Assembly: GCF_015353075.1 (NCBI RefSeq)
Contig: NZ_CP064187.1
Location: forward strand, 2,294,001-2,358,000
Source: Rhizobium sp. 007
GTDB lineage: Bacteria; Pseudomonadota; Alphaproteobacteria; Rhizobiales; Rhizobiaceae
Length of the DNA stretch: 64,000 nt
Direction of reading: 5' to 3'
The position numbers and the translations under genes are program-made. Positions 37,236 through 45,584 of the stretch are shown here, piece after piece; the stretch's first letter is position 1, and every line of letters starts with the position of its first letter. Under the pieces are notes generated by a model. The model made no database searches and was not told the origin of the DNA. It saw only the letters and a program-made list of their open reading frames with translations.

Positions 37236-37250
37236 TGAGTATGATTGTCA
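37236..37250. promoter_or_regulatory. Iron-responsive (IRO/RirA-type) box 1
   Basis: TGA-GTATGATTG-TCA matches the TGA-N9-TCA core of the rhizobial IRO motif bound by RirA. It is 135 bases upstream of the heme receptor start. The motif is short, so alone it would be weak evidence. Confidence 0.55.
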
Positions 37251-37271
37251 ATATAAACGCTCGGTTTATCT

Positions 37272-37286
37272 TGAATTCAATTATCA
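37272..37286. promoter_or_regulatory. Iron-responsive (IRO/RirA-type) box 2
   Basis: TGA-ATTCAATTA-TCA, second TGA-N9-TCA match, 36 bases from the first in an AT-rich stretch. Two copies in one short region in front of an iron-acquisition gene raise the likelihood that RirA represses it when iron is sufficient. Confidence 0.55.
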
Positions 37287-37380
37287 AGTTTTAAGGATGT
37301 CCGGGAACGTTGCGAAATTGCAACGAAATCCGCCCTCATGCGTTGCCCCTTTTCCATCGGCAGCCATGGACGGTTGAAGC

Positions 37381-38244
37381 TTGAAGAACATCGCAATTGC
37401 AGCGGCCACCGCAACCCTGATTATCCTCACTGGCGCAAGCCTCCCAGACAAAGGTCCCATCCCGCACAAAAAGCCGCAGATTGCCGGCGAAGCCACAACA
37501 CCGGCAGAAACGACGCCAACCCCCGAACGGAGGCCATCAACCGTTAACGATGTACAGAGCACGCCCGCCCCTCAAAACGAGACGCCTTCGGAGGCGGCAA
37601 AGCCGCAGGACAAGAAGCCGGAGAAGTTCGGCCCGCCGGCGCCCGGCACGTTGGAAGCTCAGAACCTGACCATCGAAGCGGAAAGCGATGCCGATCACGC
37701 GGAATGCGTGAGGCAATTGCAGGCGCTTGGCGCCGTCTTCAAGGATATTCCGCGCATCGATGACGGCCACGGCTGCGGCATCGACAAGCCGATCAGTCTT
37801 GTGGAGGTGCTTCCCGGCATCAAGGTGAAGCCGGAAGCGACATTGCGCTGTCCGGCGGCTCTGGCGCTTGCCCGCTGGATGAAGGAGAGCGTCGTTCCAG
37901 CCGCCACCGCCGCCGCGAAGGAACAGGGCCGGATCACGGCGGTCAATCAGGCGTCGTCTTACCTCTGTCGCCTGCGCAACGGCGCGGCGAGAGGAAAGAT
38001 TTCCGAACATGCCCGCGGCAACGCCATCGATATTGCAAGCTTCGGTTTCGAAAAGGGCGATGACATCGCGGTCAAGCCGCGCCGGGAAGATCCCACCCTC
38101 ACCGGCGCCTTCCAGCGCACAGTCAGCGCCTCCGGCTGCCTCTATTTTTCCACCGTGCTCGACCCCGAAAGCGATAGCGCGCATGAGACGCATTTCCACA
38201 TGGACGTGCTGCAGCGCAAGGGAGGATTTCGTTATTGCCACTAG
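37381..38244 (+). CDS. Extensin-like family protein, secreted
   Basis: 287 residues with TTG start (MKNIAIAAATATLIILTGAS), a signal peptide, a Pro/Thr-rich spacer (residues 30-90) and a C-terminal extensin-like domain. The domain shows CVRQLQALGAVFKDIP, the GHARGNAIDIASF-type zinc-hydrolase block (here SEHARGNAIDIASFGF) and ETHFHMDVLQRKGG; the His/Asp pattern resembles D-Ala-D-Ala or murein peptidase folds, so cell-wall action is possible. Ends with a CxH tail (GFRYCH). Divergent from the heme receptor; function is not known by experiment that I can name. Confidence 0.85.
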   Translation: MKNIAIAAATATLIILTGASLPDKGPIPHKKPQIAGEATTPAETTPTPERRPSTVNDVQSTPAPQNETPSEAAKPQDKKPEKFGPPAPGTLEAQNLTIEAESDADHAECVRQLQALGAVFKDIPRIDDGHGCGIDKPISLVEVLPGIKVKPEATLRCPAALALARWMKESVVPAATAAAKEQGRITAVNQASSYLCRLRNGAARGKISEHARGNAIDIASFGFEKGDDIAVKPRREDPTLTGAFQRTVSASGCLYFSTVLDPESDSAHETHFHMDVLQRKGGFRYCH

Positions 38245-38298
38245 CGTGCGTCGCGAGTGCGCCAATATCTAGAGCTGGTTGCCGAGCCGATCGCCGCT

Positions 38299-38556
38299 TC
38301 AGTTGTCCGCACGTCGCGTGCACACATACGGCTTCTTGACGCAGGCAATCTTTGGCGTGGAGCATTCGGCCTTGCCGTCGACCATGGCGCAGATCGAGCA
38401 CTGGTCGCTGAACTCCAAGCAGCCAGGGGTGTTCTTGATGAAATCCGCCATGCTCTGCTCCTCGGCAGACGGCGGATCGGCGGCCATTGGACCATTCGCT
38501 GCAGACAGCGAAAGGACCGCCACTGCGGTGAAAATAAAGCTTCGCAGCAAATTCAA
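38299..38556 (-). CDS. Small cysteine-rich exported protein, 85 aa
   Basis: Signal peptide ([20 protein letters not shown], cleavage likely after PMA) followed by a 58-residue mature part with six cysteines (PGCLEF, QCSIC, ECST, ACVK, VCTRR), probably disulfide-bonded in the periplasm. Start is TTG overlapping the fhs stop as TTGA, with GAGGGG just before it, so it depends on fhs translation. No family recognised. Why it is coupled to a folate enzyme is unclear; it may simply share the transcript. Confidence 0.68.
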   Translation of the reverse strand: MNLLRSFIFTAVAVLSLSAANGPMAADPPSAEEQSMADFIKNTPGCLEFSDQCSICAMVDGKAECSTPKIACVKKPYVCTRRADN

Positions 38557-40229
38557 AACAACCCCTCGATATAACCCTGCTCATTCAGGAATATCCGCTC
38601 GGCGGATGGCGATTTCGGTAACCCCGGCATTGTCATGATTTCGCCTGTGATGACGACGACGAACCCGGCGCCTGCCGAAAGCCGAACTTCGCGCACCGGC
38701 ACGATATGGCCCTCGGGCGCGCCGCGAAGGTTCGGATCTGTCGAAAAGGAATACTGCGTCTTCGCCATGCAGACAGGCAGGTTGCCGTAGCCTTGCTCCT
38801 CCCAGACGATGAGCTGATCGCGAACCGCCTTGTCCGCCGTCACCTCGCCGGCGTGATAGATCTTCGAAGCAACGATTTCGATCTTTTCGAACAGCGGCAC
38901 GCTGTCGGCATAAAGCGGCTCGAATCTCGCCTGGCCGGATTCTGCCAGTTCCACCACCTTGTAGGCGAGATCCTCGATACCAGCCGAGCCTTCCGCCCAG
39001 TGGCGGCAGAGGATCGCTTCGGCGCCGTGGCGAGCAACGTATTCCTGGACGGCCGCGATTTCCTTATCCGTGTCCGAAACGAAATGGTTGATCGCGACCA
39101 CCACCGGAACGCCGAATTTCCGCACATTCGCGAGATGCCGCCCGAGGTTCGAACAACCCTTGACGAGTGCTATGACGTTTTCTGCCGCCAGATCCTCCTT
39201 CTTCACGCCACCGTTCATCTTCAGCGCGCGCACCGTGGCAACGATCACCGCCGCATCGGGCTTCAGCCCCGCCTTGCGGCACTTGATGTCGAAGAATTTC
39301 TCTGCGCCAAGATCGGCCCCGAATCCCGCCTCGGTCACGACATAATCGCCGAGCTTCAGCGCCGTCTTCGTCGCAATCACCGAGTTGCAGCCATGGGCGA
39401 TATTCGCGAACGGTCCGCCATGGACGAAAGCCGGATTGTTCTCCAGCGTCTGGACAAGGTTCGGCTGCATCGCGTCTTTCAGGAGCACCGCCATTGCACC
39501 GTCCGCCTTCAGATCGCGGGCATAGACTGGCGTCTTGTCGCGGCGATAGCCGATGATGATGTTGCCGAGGCGGGCTTCCAGATCCTTGAGGTCTGTCGCC
39601 AGGCAGAGGATCGCCATGACTTCTGAAGCGACGGTGATGTCGAAGCCGTTCTGGCGCGGAAAGCCATTGGCAACGCCGCCAAGCGAAGACACCATTTCGC
39701 GCAGCGCCCGATCGTTCATGTCCATCACGCGGCGCCAGGTCACGCGGCGCAGGTCGATGTCCAGCTCGTTGCCCCAGTAGATATGGTTGTCGATCATCGC
39801 GGCGAGCAGGTTGTGCGCGGCGGTGACCGCATGGAAATCGCCGGTGAAATGCAGGTTGATGTCTTCCATTGGGATGACCTGCGCATAACCGCCGCCGGCA
39901 GCACCACCCTTGACGCCGAAGCATGGCCCGAGTGACGCTTCGCGGATGCATACGACGGCTTTCTTGCCGATCCGGTTGAGGCCGTCGCCGAGGCCGACGG
40001 TGGTCGTCGTCTTGCCTTCGCCCGCCGGTGTCGGGTTGATGGCGGTGACAAGAATCAGCCTGCCATCCTTCTTCCCTGCCTGCGCGGCGATGAACTCCGC
40101 GCGGACCTTCGCTTTGTCGTGACCATAAGGCGCGAGATGTTCTGCCGGGATGCCGAGCGTCGCGCCGATCTCGAAAATGGGCTTCTTCGTTGCCGCACGC
40201 GCAATTTCGATGTCGGATTTGATGGCCAC
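38553..40229 (-). CDS. fhs: Formate-tetrahydrofolate ligase
   Basis: ATP-dependent synthesis of 10-formyl-tetrahydrofolate from formate and THF, in the cytoplasm; feeds C1 units to purines, fMet and serine. 558 residues, normal length. The ATP loop is [18 protein letters not shown] near residue 65; other family blocks are [40 protein letters not shown] and [13 protein letters not shown]. The end EGLF-stop overlaps the downstream small-protein start by four bases. Ribosome site GGGGAGACC precedes the start. Confidence 0.97.
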   Translation of the reverse strand: MAIKSDIEIARAATKKPIFEIGATLGIPAEHLAPYGHDKAKVRAEFIAAQAGKKDGRLILVTAINPTPAGEGKTTTTVGLGDGLNRIGKKAVVCIREASLGPCFGVKGGAAGGGYAQVIPMEDINLHFTGDFHAVTAAHNLLAAMIDNHIYWGNELDIDLRRVTWRRVMDMNDRALREMVSSLGGVANGFPRQNGFDITVASEVMAILCLATDLKDLEARLGNIIIGYRRDKTPVYARDLKADGAMAVLLKDAMQPNLVQTLENNPAFVHGGPFANIAHGCNSVIATKTALKLGDYVVTEAGFGADLGAEKFFDIKCRKAGLKPDAAVIVATVRALKMNGGVKKEDLAAENVIALVKGCSNLGRHLANVRKFGVPVVVAINHFVSDTDKEIAAVQEYVARHGAEAILCRHWAEGSAGIEDLAYKVVELAESGQARFEPLYADSVPLFEKIEIVASKIYHAGEVTADKAVRDQLIVWEEQGYGNLPVCMAKTQYSFSTDPNLRGAPEGHIVPVREVRLSAGAGFVVVITGEIMTMPGLPKSPSAERIFLNEQGYIEGLF

Positions 40230-40431
40230 GCTGGTCTCCCCGGGAGCTTATGCTTCTGCCCCCGGAAACATGCCGCGATCCCCGCGCCGGAAACAAGACC
40301 CCGGACGCCGCTTTTTCATTGCCTCCACCACAATCGTACGTCACTCATGGACCCAACTTTCGAGAGCGTTATTCTTTGAAATTTGCGTTAAAGTGCAGAC
40401 GCTTTCTCCCAAGGAAAACGGGAAAGAATCG

Positions 40432-40640
40432 TGAATCTCGTCATCTTGCTGCGACGGCACCTGGAACACACCGGACGCCACGGAAATCGGCGTGCCGAGC
40501 CCGACCAATGTCGTTAAGCTGCATAAAGCGCTGGCGCCATCAGATGCCGAGGGGATGGAACAGAAGGCTTGTTATTACCAAGGCGCCAGGGCGACACGTG
40601 ATGGGACAAGGCGCTCGGCACCGGCAAGGGGGGACACGGT
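40432..40640 (+). pseudogene. Remnant of a DUF2235 (Tle1-like hydrolase domain) gene
   Basis: The 5' end of a DUF2235 gene: MNLVIL (GTG start at 40432) then, after a one-base frameshift, CDGTWNTPDATEIGVPSPTN and VVKLHKALAPSDAEGMEQKA, followed by YYQGARATRDG. The family N-terminus is normally CDGTWN...PTNVxKL...YxxGVGT. After about 70 codons the similarity ends and no later domain is present, so the gene is both frameshifted and truncated. Intact members are alpha/beta hydrolases including type VI effector phospholipases. Confidence 0.72.
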
Positions 40641-40765
40641 CGGCTCGCTTGGCATTCCCGATGACATGGTGTTTTTCAACCTTGCGTTGCTTCCTACTGC
40701 CGCCGCGTTGACAGAGAGCACCTGTTCGAGCGCGAAGTTGCAGATAGTCGGGGCCGCCCCTTGAC

Positions 40766-40989
40766 GCGCGACGTTTCGATGCCTTCTCGGACGCCGTGAA
40801 ACATTCAGACGACGTCATGGAGTGCCACATGGTCAAAGGCGGCTTCGTTTACGTCAAGGCACGCGCCGCTGGGCATGGAGACCCACCGGCAATTTCTTTC
40901 CGAAGTGATTCTGCCGCTGCCGGCGTGCGGAAACCCGCACTGATGCAGTAATAGAAGAAGTAAAGTCGGCCGGACTGCTACCTGTATAA
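40766..40989 (+). pseudogene. Remnant of an Lrp/AsnC-family regulator
   Basis: C-terminal part of an AsnC/Lrp ligand-binding (RAM) domain spread over three frames: RFDAFSDAVKHSDDVMECHM with VKGGFVYVKARAA, then METHRQFLSEVILPLP, then TRTDAVIEEVKSAGLLPV-stop at 40987-40989. The order and spacing fit the family end (QFL...LLPLPGVRET...VIEEVK). At least two frameshifts separate the parts and the HTH half is missing. Most like the proline-type regulators (PutR/BkdR-like). Confidence 0.72.
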
Positions 40990-41133
40990 TATTAAACACA
41001 ACCAGAGAGCGTGGCAGTGTGGTTAATTTTTAACAGTATGATTTAATCAGCGTATCCCAAGTCAATTAGGGCTAGCGTGACCGGCAATTAGCGTATTTGA
41101 TAGCTTAAACATGAAGGCAAGGCGGGGCGCATT

Positions 41134-41859
41134 ATGTCTTACATGACTACCTCCGAAAGGCAGTCACTTTTATCGGCAGAATTGGCATCGGCGCGAACGC
41201 GCGCTCTTTTTGTCCAGGCCTTGCACAGGATTGCAGATGCTTTTGGATTTGCCCATTATACGCTGATGAATAAGCCGTCCGCGGAAGACCTTTTTCTCAA
41301 ACCGCTAGTAATCGAAACCTCGCTGACGGGCACGTATCTCAGAGAATTCGACCGCGCTCATACATTGCGCGCTTTTCCTTTTTCGACAGTGCTCGGAGAG
41401 TCCGTCGCCCCGCAAAAATGGAATCTCTCTGACCCCCCAACCTCTGAGATGTTTCGTTGCGAACTTCGCAGCCTGATGCTCCAGCACAAAATGCCGGTCA
41501 GCGTCGTTTTGCCGGTCAATGGGGCAGACGGCAAACGGCTGGTTTTCTGGTTCGCAGGCGACCGCGCACCGCTCAGCCAGAGCGAGATGAACGAACTCAC
41601 GGCGATCGTGCTTCACGCCTTCGACGCCTACAGTGCGGTCAAGCGCAACGAAGACAGCACCTATCACGCGCTTTCCGCCCGCGAGCTCGAAGTCGTTCGC
41701 TGGACCGCCCAGGGCAAGACCTCCGTGGAAATCGGCCAGATCCTCGCCCTCTCCGATCATACCGTGAACGCCTACATGACGAACGCCATCAAAAAACTTG
41801 ATTGCGTGAACCGCACACAGTTGGTTGCAAAGGCTATCCGATTAAAGCTCATCACCTGA
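41134..41859 (+). CDS. LuxR-family regulator with autoinducer-binding-type domain (solo)
   Basis: 241 residues. N-terminal domain (residues about 20-165) resembles autoinducer-binding folds (FGFAHYTLMNKPSAED; LPVNGADGKRLVFWFAGDR), with few of the usual acyl-homoserine-lactone contacts certain. C-terminal LuxR HTH: LSARELEVVRWTAQGKTSVE, IGQILALSDHTVNAYMTNAI, KKLDCVNRTQLVAKA. No luxI-type synthase is nearby, so it is a solo. The upstream region is AT-rich with a direct repeat CAATTAG 22 bases apart. It lies intact inside a decayed island. Ligand and targets unknown. Confidence 0.88.
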   Translation: MSYMTTSERQSLLSAELASARTRALFVQALHRIADAFGFAHYTLMNKPSAEDLFLKPLVIETSLTGTYLREFDRAHTLRAFPFSTVLGESVAPQKWNLSDPPTSEMFRCELRSLMLQHKMPVSVVLPVNGADGKRLVFWFAGDRAPLSQSEMNELTAIVLHAFDAYSAVKRNEDSTYHALSARELEVVRWTAQGKTSVEIGQILALSDHTVNAYMTNAIKKLDCVNRTQLVAKAIRLKLIT

Positions 41860-41954
41860 GAAACGATAAGAGAACCAGCGCGTAAACCTCACATAGGAGG
41901 GAACGCGCCTCTTCGATTCGATCAGCCGGGACTCCACAAGAAAGAGCGTCGGGC

Positions 41955-42351
41955 GACCATATCGGCATCAGCGATGCTGAAAGCGTTCGACTTGTTTGCG
42001 CCCCCCGCCCTTCGGTTACTGGCGCATGGACATCGAGACAGCGCATTTCTTTGGCACTGAAGACGTCCATGCCATCTTCGACCTGCCATACACGCCCGGT
42101 GCCGAAAATCTTGTCGACTTGCTTTCACGGCTCCATGAAGAGGACCGCATCCTGATCGCGCAGACCTTCAAGCACGAGAGTCTGCACAAGGTTGGATTTC
42201 ACCATGCTACAGGGTCGATAACCGGCACGGCGGCTACAAGATGGCGAGATTGATCAGGCATTTGTGCGGCCACGAGATCGTCGGCCTCACCTACGAATTC
42301 GTCGAACCGCTTCGCATTGCGGAGATCGAAGACAATTCGCCTCGGTCCTGA
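41955..42351 (+). pseudogene. Remnant of a PAS-domain protein gene
   Basis: Fragments in several frames: DHIGISDAESVRL, then (next frame) PPPFGYWRMDIETAHFFGTE with DVHAIFDLPYTPGAENLVDL and HEEDRILIAQTFKHESLHKV, then (third frame) RVDNRHGGYKMARLIRHL and IVGLTYEFVEPLRIAEIEDN before a stop at 42349-42351. The order is that of a PAS-fold sensor found near LuxR-type genes in rhizobia. At least two frameshifts (near 42000 and 42210) destroy it. Confidence 0.72.
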
Positions 42352-42354
42352 CGA

Positions 42355-43482
42355 TCAGCGGTCGAGGACGGAACGCATCTCCACGAGGTTAGACCGGACC
42401 CGTAGGATGTAGAAGCCCATTGTCGCCAGATGGCTCGGCATGATCCAGCCGTCCTCGCGGCCATTAGAAATGATCGCCGGCTGGATGCGCAGGGCCGCTT
42501 GAAACTGCTTTGTCGTGCCGCTCCAGATGGCGCCAAGATTGCGCTCGGCCACCACCTGCGAAAAGTCCGACTGTGCTGCCGAAAGGATGGCGTAATAGGC
42601 ATAGAGCTGCCCGTAGGCGAACCAGAAACGGTCATCAGCACGCGTGTCGAACCAGCCGCGATTGTGATTTTCCGAGCGCTCCGCCAGCATGTCGGACGTG
42701 CCGCCGAGATCGTTGGCAATGCGGTCGATGAACTGGATGAGGTTGTCCGCACGGCCGTCAAAAACAGCGTTGCAGCTGGCAAGGTCGGTATTGAACTTGC
42801 GCAGGCTGCCGATGGCCGAACGATAGTAGCTCGGCGTCGGCGTCTTCGGCCCGAACGGATTGAGCCCGAAATACCAGCTGTATTCGTCGAATTGCAGATT
42901 GCCGCGGGCGTTCTGAAGATCGTTGTTGATGCCGGAGGTGCCGCGCACGCGCCCGAGCGTATCGACAAGCTCGGCCGATGTCCGCCTCGCCGCCTGATTG
43001 ACTCCGCGCTGGAAGGACGCCTTGTTGTCGAGGAACGGCGTATGATCCCAGTCGATGCCGAAAAGCCCGAGCCGGTAGAGCAGCATGGACGATATCCATG
43101 CGTTCTGGTTGACGTTGAAGTCGGTCAGATCGGCAGCGACATCGACGATCGCAGAACGCTGGCAGGTCTTGGCCGCAGGTGCTGCACCGCCGGCAACCGG
43201 CAGTTCCTGGCCGGCCGGAACCTTGCGCTCCGAAAGACGGTACTGGTCGACGAAGGACGGATTGAAATTCGACCAGACCTGCGTCTGCCAGAAGAAATAC
43301 GCGTAAAGGACGGCAAGCAGCGCCGCGAGCGCAATGATGGGAATTCGGATCATCCACGTCCGGCGCTGGTACCAGCCATGAGCGGCAAGGAAGGGCCAGA
43401 ACGCCCAGGCGGCAAGGAGGCTGAACCAGCGGGCGATCGTGCGGCCGATCAGCCTGAAGAAACCGGCGATCCGGTCGAGCAT
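42355..43482 (-). CDS. DUF2333 family membrane protein
   Basis: 375 residues. Two amphipathic or short hydrophobic segments at the N-terminus lead to one clear helix (IPIIALAALLAVLYAYFFW, about 45-65); the rest is extracytoplasmic and helical. The DUF2333 blocks are NPSFVDQYRLSERK, NQNAWISSMLLYRLGLFG and WFDTRADDRFWFAYGQLYAY. The family has no assigned role. It ends 4 bases past the PAS remnant on the other strand and is followed upstream by a coiled-coil protein gene in the same direction (142-base gap). Confidence 0.85.
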   Translation of the reverse strand: MLDRIAGFFRLIGRTIARWFSLLAAWAFWPFLAAHGWYQRRTWMIRIPIIALAALLAVLYAYFFWQTQVWSNFNPSFVDQYRLSERKVPAGQELPVAGGAAPAAKTCQRSAIVDVAADLTDFNVNQNAWISSMLLYRLGLFGIDWDHTPFLDNKASFQRGVNQAARRTSAELVDTLGRVRGTSGINNDLQNARGNLQFDEYSWYFGLNPFGPKTPTPSYYRSAIGSLRKFNTDLASCNAVFDGRADNLIQFIDRIANDLGGTSDMLAERSENHNRGWFDTRADDRFWFAYGQLYAYYAILSAAQSDFSQVVAERNLGAIWSGTTKQFQAALRIQPAIISNGREDGWIMPSHLATMGFYILRVRSNLVEMRSVLDR

Positions 43483-43623
43483 GCCCTTCTCCTAGCAGAA
43501 CGTCAGAAATTTCTGCTTTCACATATGTGTTTGCTCGATCGAGCACAACATGAAGGAGAGATTTTTAACGGATCGCGCGGGCCAGAAAGGACAGGGATCG
43601 CGATTATTGCCTTTAAGACGTCA

Positions 43624-44694
43624 TCAAGAGCGCAGGAAGCGCAGTCTGAACCTCGAAGGCTTTTGCGTCAGGTCGATGATCGGGGCATCGGCCGCGTCGT
43701 GGCTTTCGGCAAAAGCCGCAAACTTCCGGGCGAAGGCCGCATCTGCTGCCGCCTTGCGCAGTCCGATTTCCTGCGGAACCAGCATGCCTTTTTCGAAGAG
43801 CGAGATCGGCCCGGCGATATGCGGAAACAGCTCCTGCGTTATCTTCCGTTTCGAACCCGGTGCGTCGGCATCCACCTGCGCCTGATAGATGATCAGTCGC
43901 TCTTCCGTATCGATCGAAAGCTTGCGGGCCAAGGCGTTGCAAAGACCGATCTGGCTGTTCAACCCGTCGACAAACGCCTGGAACATTGTAATGAAGCGTT
44001 CGCGGCGCTGGCTTTCGTGGCGCATCGTCTGCTCTTCTTCGGCGATCTTGTCGGCCTGCGCCTTGAGCGCGCGCCGCTCCTCCTCCATTCGCTCCCATTC
44101 GGTCTTGCCGCCGTAAAGGCCGATACGCCCCTGCGTCGTCAGTGCTTTTGCGTTCAGCTCCTTCATGCGCAGCCGCGCAATATCGATGGCATCGACAAGG
44201 AGCCGGCGCTGCCCGACAATCGTGACAACGCCGCGCTCAGCCGCCTTGTGGCAGGCAAGCGCGAATTCGCGGTGGCTGCCGACCAATCCCGCAATAATGT
44301 TCGATTTCGACAGCAGGTCGAGCAGCCGCTCGATCACGGGGGCCGCGCGCACGCGCTGACTGTGGAGGTGCCACATGCGCTGCCTCGAAAACCAGCCGGT
44401 CAGCTTCTCGCGCGCGGTCAGGCCGCGGAAACTGTCCAGATCCGCCGAAACCTCCGCCGTCATGCGGTCGAGGCCGGCCACCATTTCGCCAAGCAGCCCA
44501 TCGAACTCCAGGCGCGCTGTGGCAAAAGCCTGGAACCGATCGCGCTGCGCCAGAAACGCCTCGTCGTCAGATTGCGCTCCGTTGCGCGCAAAGTCCTCGA
44601 TGAAGGCAGCGCACGCGGCTGCGTCGGCGCGCAGGGTTGAGACAAGCGCATCGGCTGCTTCAAATAGACTGTCGAACGAGGGAGCTTTGCGCAC
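43624..44694 (-). CDS. Hypothetical helical protein, 356 aa
   Basis: Soluble, almost entirely helical. Starts MRKAPSFDSLFEAADALVST. A coiled coil is likely at about residues 200-235 (EWERMEEERRALKAQADKIA, then EEEQTMRHESQRRERF). The C-terminus is basic (TQKPSRFRLRFLRS). No signal peptide or membrane helix and no family I recognise. It might form a structural or membrane-peripheral complex, but there is no evidence. Same strand as DUF2333 and the thymidine kinase gene (52-base gap to the latter). Confidence 0.7.
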   Translation of the reverse strand: MRKAPSFDSLFEAADALVSTLRADAAACAAFIEDFARNGAQSDDEAFLAQRDRFQAFATARLEFDGLLGEMVAGLDRMTAEVSADLDSFRGLTAREKLTGWFSRQRMWHLHSQRVRAAPVIERLLDLLSKSNIIAGLVGSHREFALACHKAAERGVVTIVGQRRLLVDAIDIARLRMKELNAKALTTQGRIGLYGGKTEWERMEEERRALKAQADKIAEEEQTMRHESQRRERFITMFQAFVDGLNSQIGLCNALARKLSIDTEERLIIYQAQVDADAPGSKRKITQELFPHIAGPISLFEKGMLVPQEIGLRKAAADAAFARKFAAFAESHDAADAPIIDLTQKPSRFRLRFLRS

Positions 44695-44746
44695 CGGCTT
44701 CTCCAGAGAATCTCCGAGCCTAGCCTAGCCGCTCGGAGGCCGAAGC

Positions 44747-45349
44747 TCAAACCGCCTCGGCGCGCCATTCGCCGTTCATTGCATCGTCCCAATGCCTGCG
44801 GCAGAGCGATACATATTTCTCGTTGCCGCCGACTTCGATCTGCGCGCCCTCGCGCGCAACCTCGCCGTCAGCACCGAGCCGCACGACCATTGTCGCCTTG
44901 CGGCCGCAATGGCAGATGGTGCGCACCTCGCGCATCTCGTCTGCAATCGCCAGCAGTTCCTCGGAAGCTGGAAACAGCTTGCCCTGGAAGTCGGTGCGAA
45001 GCCCGTAGACCATGACCGGTATGTTCAGCCGATCTACCACGCGGGCGAGTTGCCAGACATGCTCGCGCGTCATGAAATTCGCTTCGTCGACGAAGATGCA
45101 CGCGATCGGGCCGCCCTCGCCGCTCAATTCCTTGATGAGCCCGAAAAGATCGGTATGCCCCTCGAAAGCGATCGCGCTCGCTTCCAGCCCGATGCGCGAA
45201 CCGATGATACCCTTGCCGGTGCGCTCGTCGAAGGCCGCGATCAAAAGCACGGTGCGCATGCCGCGTTCCTGGTAATTATAGGACGCCTGCAGCAGCATGG
45301 TCGATTTGCCGGCGTTCATGGTAGAGTAGTTGAAATAGAGTTTTGCCAT
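44747..45349 (-). CDS. tdk: Thymidine kinase (type II)
   Basis: Salvages thymidine to dTMP with ATP, cytoplasmic tetramer. 200 residues. P-loop STMNAGKST at residues 9-17, the DE magnesium/catalytic motif in IFVDEANFM, the lasso/thymidine-binding segment YGLRTDFQGKLFPAS, and zinc-site residues in ICHCGRKATM (Cys-x-Cys) with a later CRRHW. Start with complement 45347-45349 follows GGAGAAAA; upstream in-frame codons are not needed. Divergent from choX. Confidence 0.95.
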   Translation of the reverse strand: MAKLYFNYSTMNAGKSTMLLQASYNYQERGMRTVLLIAAFDERTGKGIIGSRIGLEASAIAFEGHTDLFGLIKELSGEGGPIACIFVDEANFMTREHVWQLARVVDRLNIPVMVYGLRTDFQGKLFPASEELLAIADEMREVRTICHCGRKATMVVRLGADGEVAREGAQIEVGGNEKYVSLCRRHWDDAMNGEWRAEAV

Positions 45350-45474
45350 CGTTTTCTCCGCATTTTGCTTCTTGAAAGCTCGAATCGGCAAAGAAAAGAC
45401 CGCAGAATCGATAATCACAGGAAATCCGGAGGCAAAAATCGTAAAATGCCCGGGAAACCGGCCGTGTCATGAAA

Positions 45475-45492
45475 AATGCGACACGTCGCATT
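45475..45492. promoter_or_regulatory. 18-base palindrome upstream of choX
   Basis: AATGCGAC-AC-GTCGCATT: perfect 8-base arms with a 2-base centre, 93 bases before the choX start and 126 bases from the tdk start. The shape is that of an operator for a dimeric regulator. It was not matched to a known protein. Confidence 0.6.
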
Positions 45493-45584
45493 CGGGGTAG
45501 CCAATGCGGCGCAAACACACTGAGGTCGCTTGTAAATGTCCGCTATTGATGCTTGGCTTGGGAACCAAAGACTGGGAGTCTAAA

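Larger units (their letters stand above)
40230..41133. other. Decayed intergenic stretch before the LuxR-type gene
   Basis: 904 bases without an intact gene. They contain a DUF2235 remnant (40432-40640), an Lrp/AsnC remnant (40766-40989) and then an AT-rich upstream region (41000-41130) with a direct repeat CAATTAG at 41063-41069 and 41085-41091. 40641-40765 shows nothing I can name. Confidence 0.6.

Noticed and set aside
42430..44640. Open frame of about 740 codons antisense to DUF2333 and the coiled-coil gene
   Set aside because: Antisense artefact; low-complexity Arg/Glu-rich translation without similarity.
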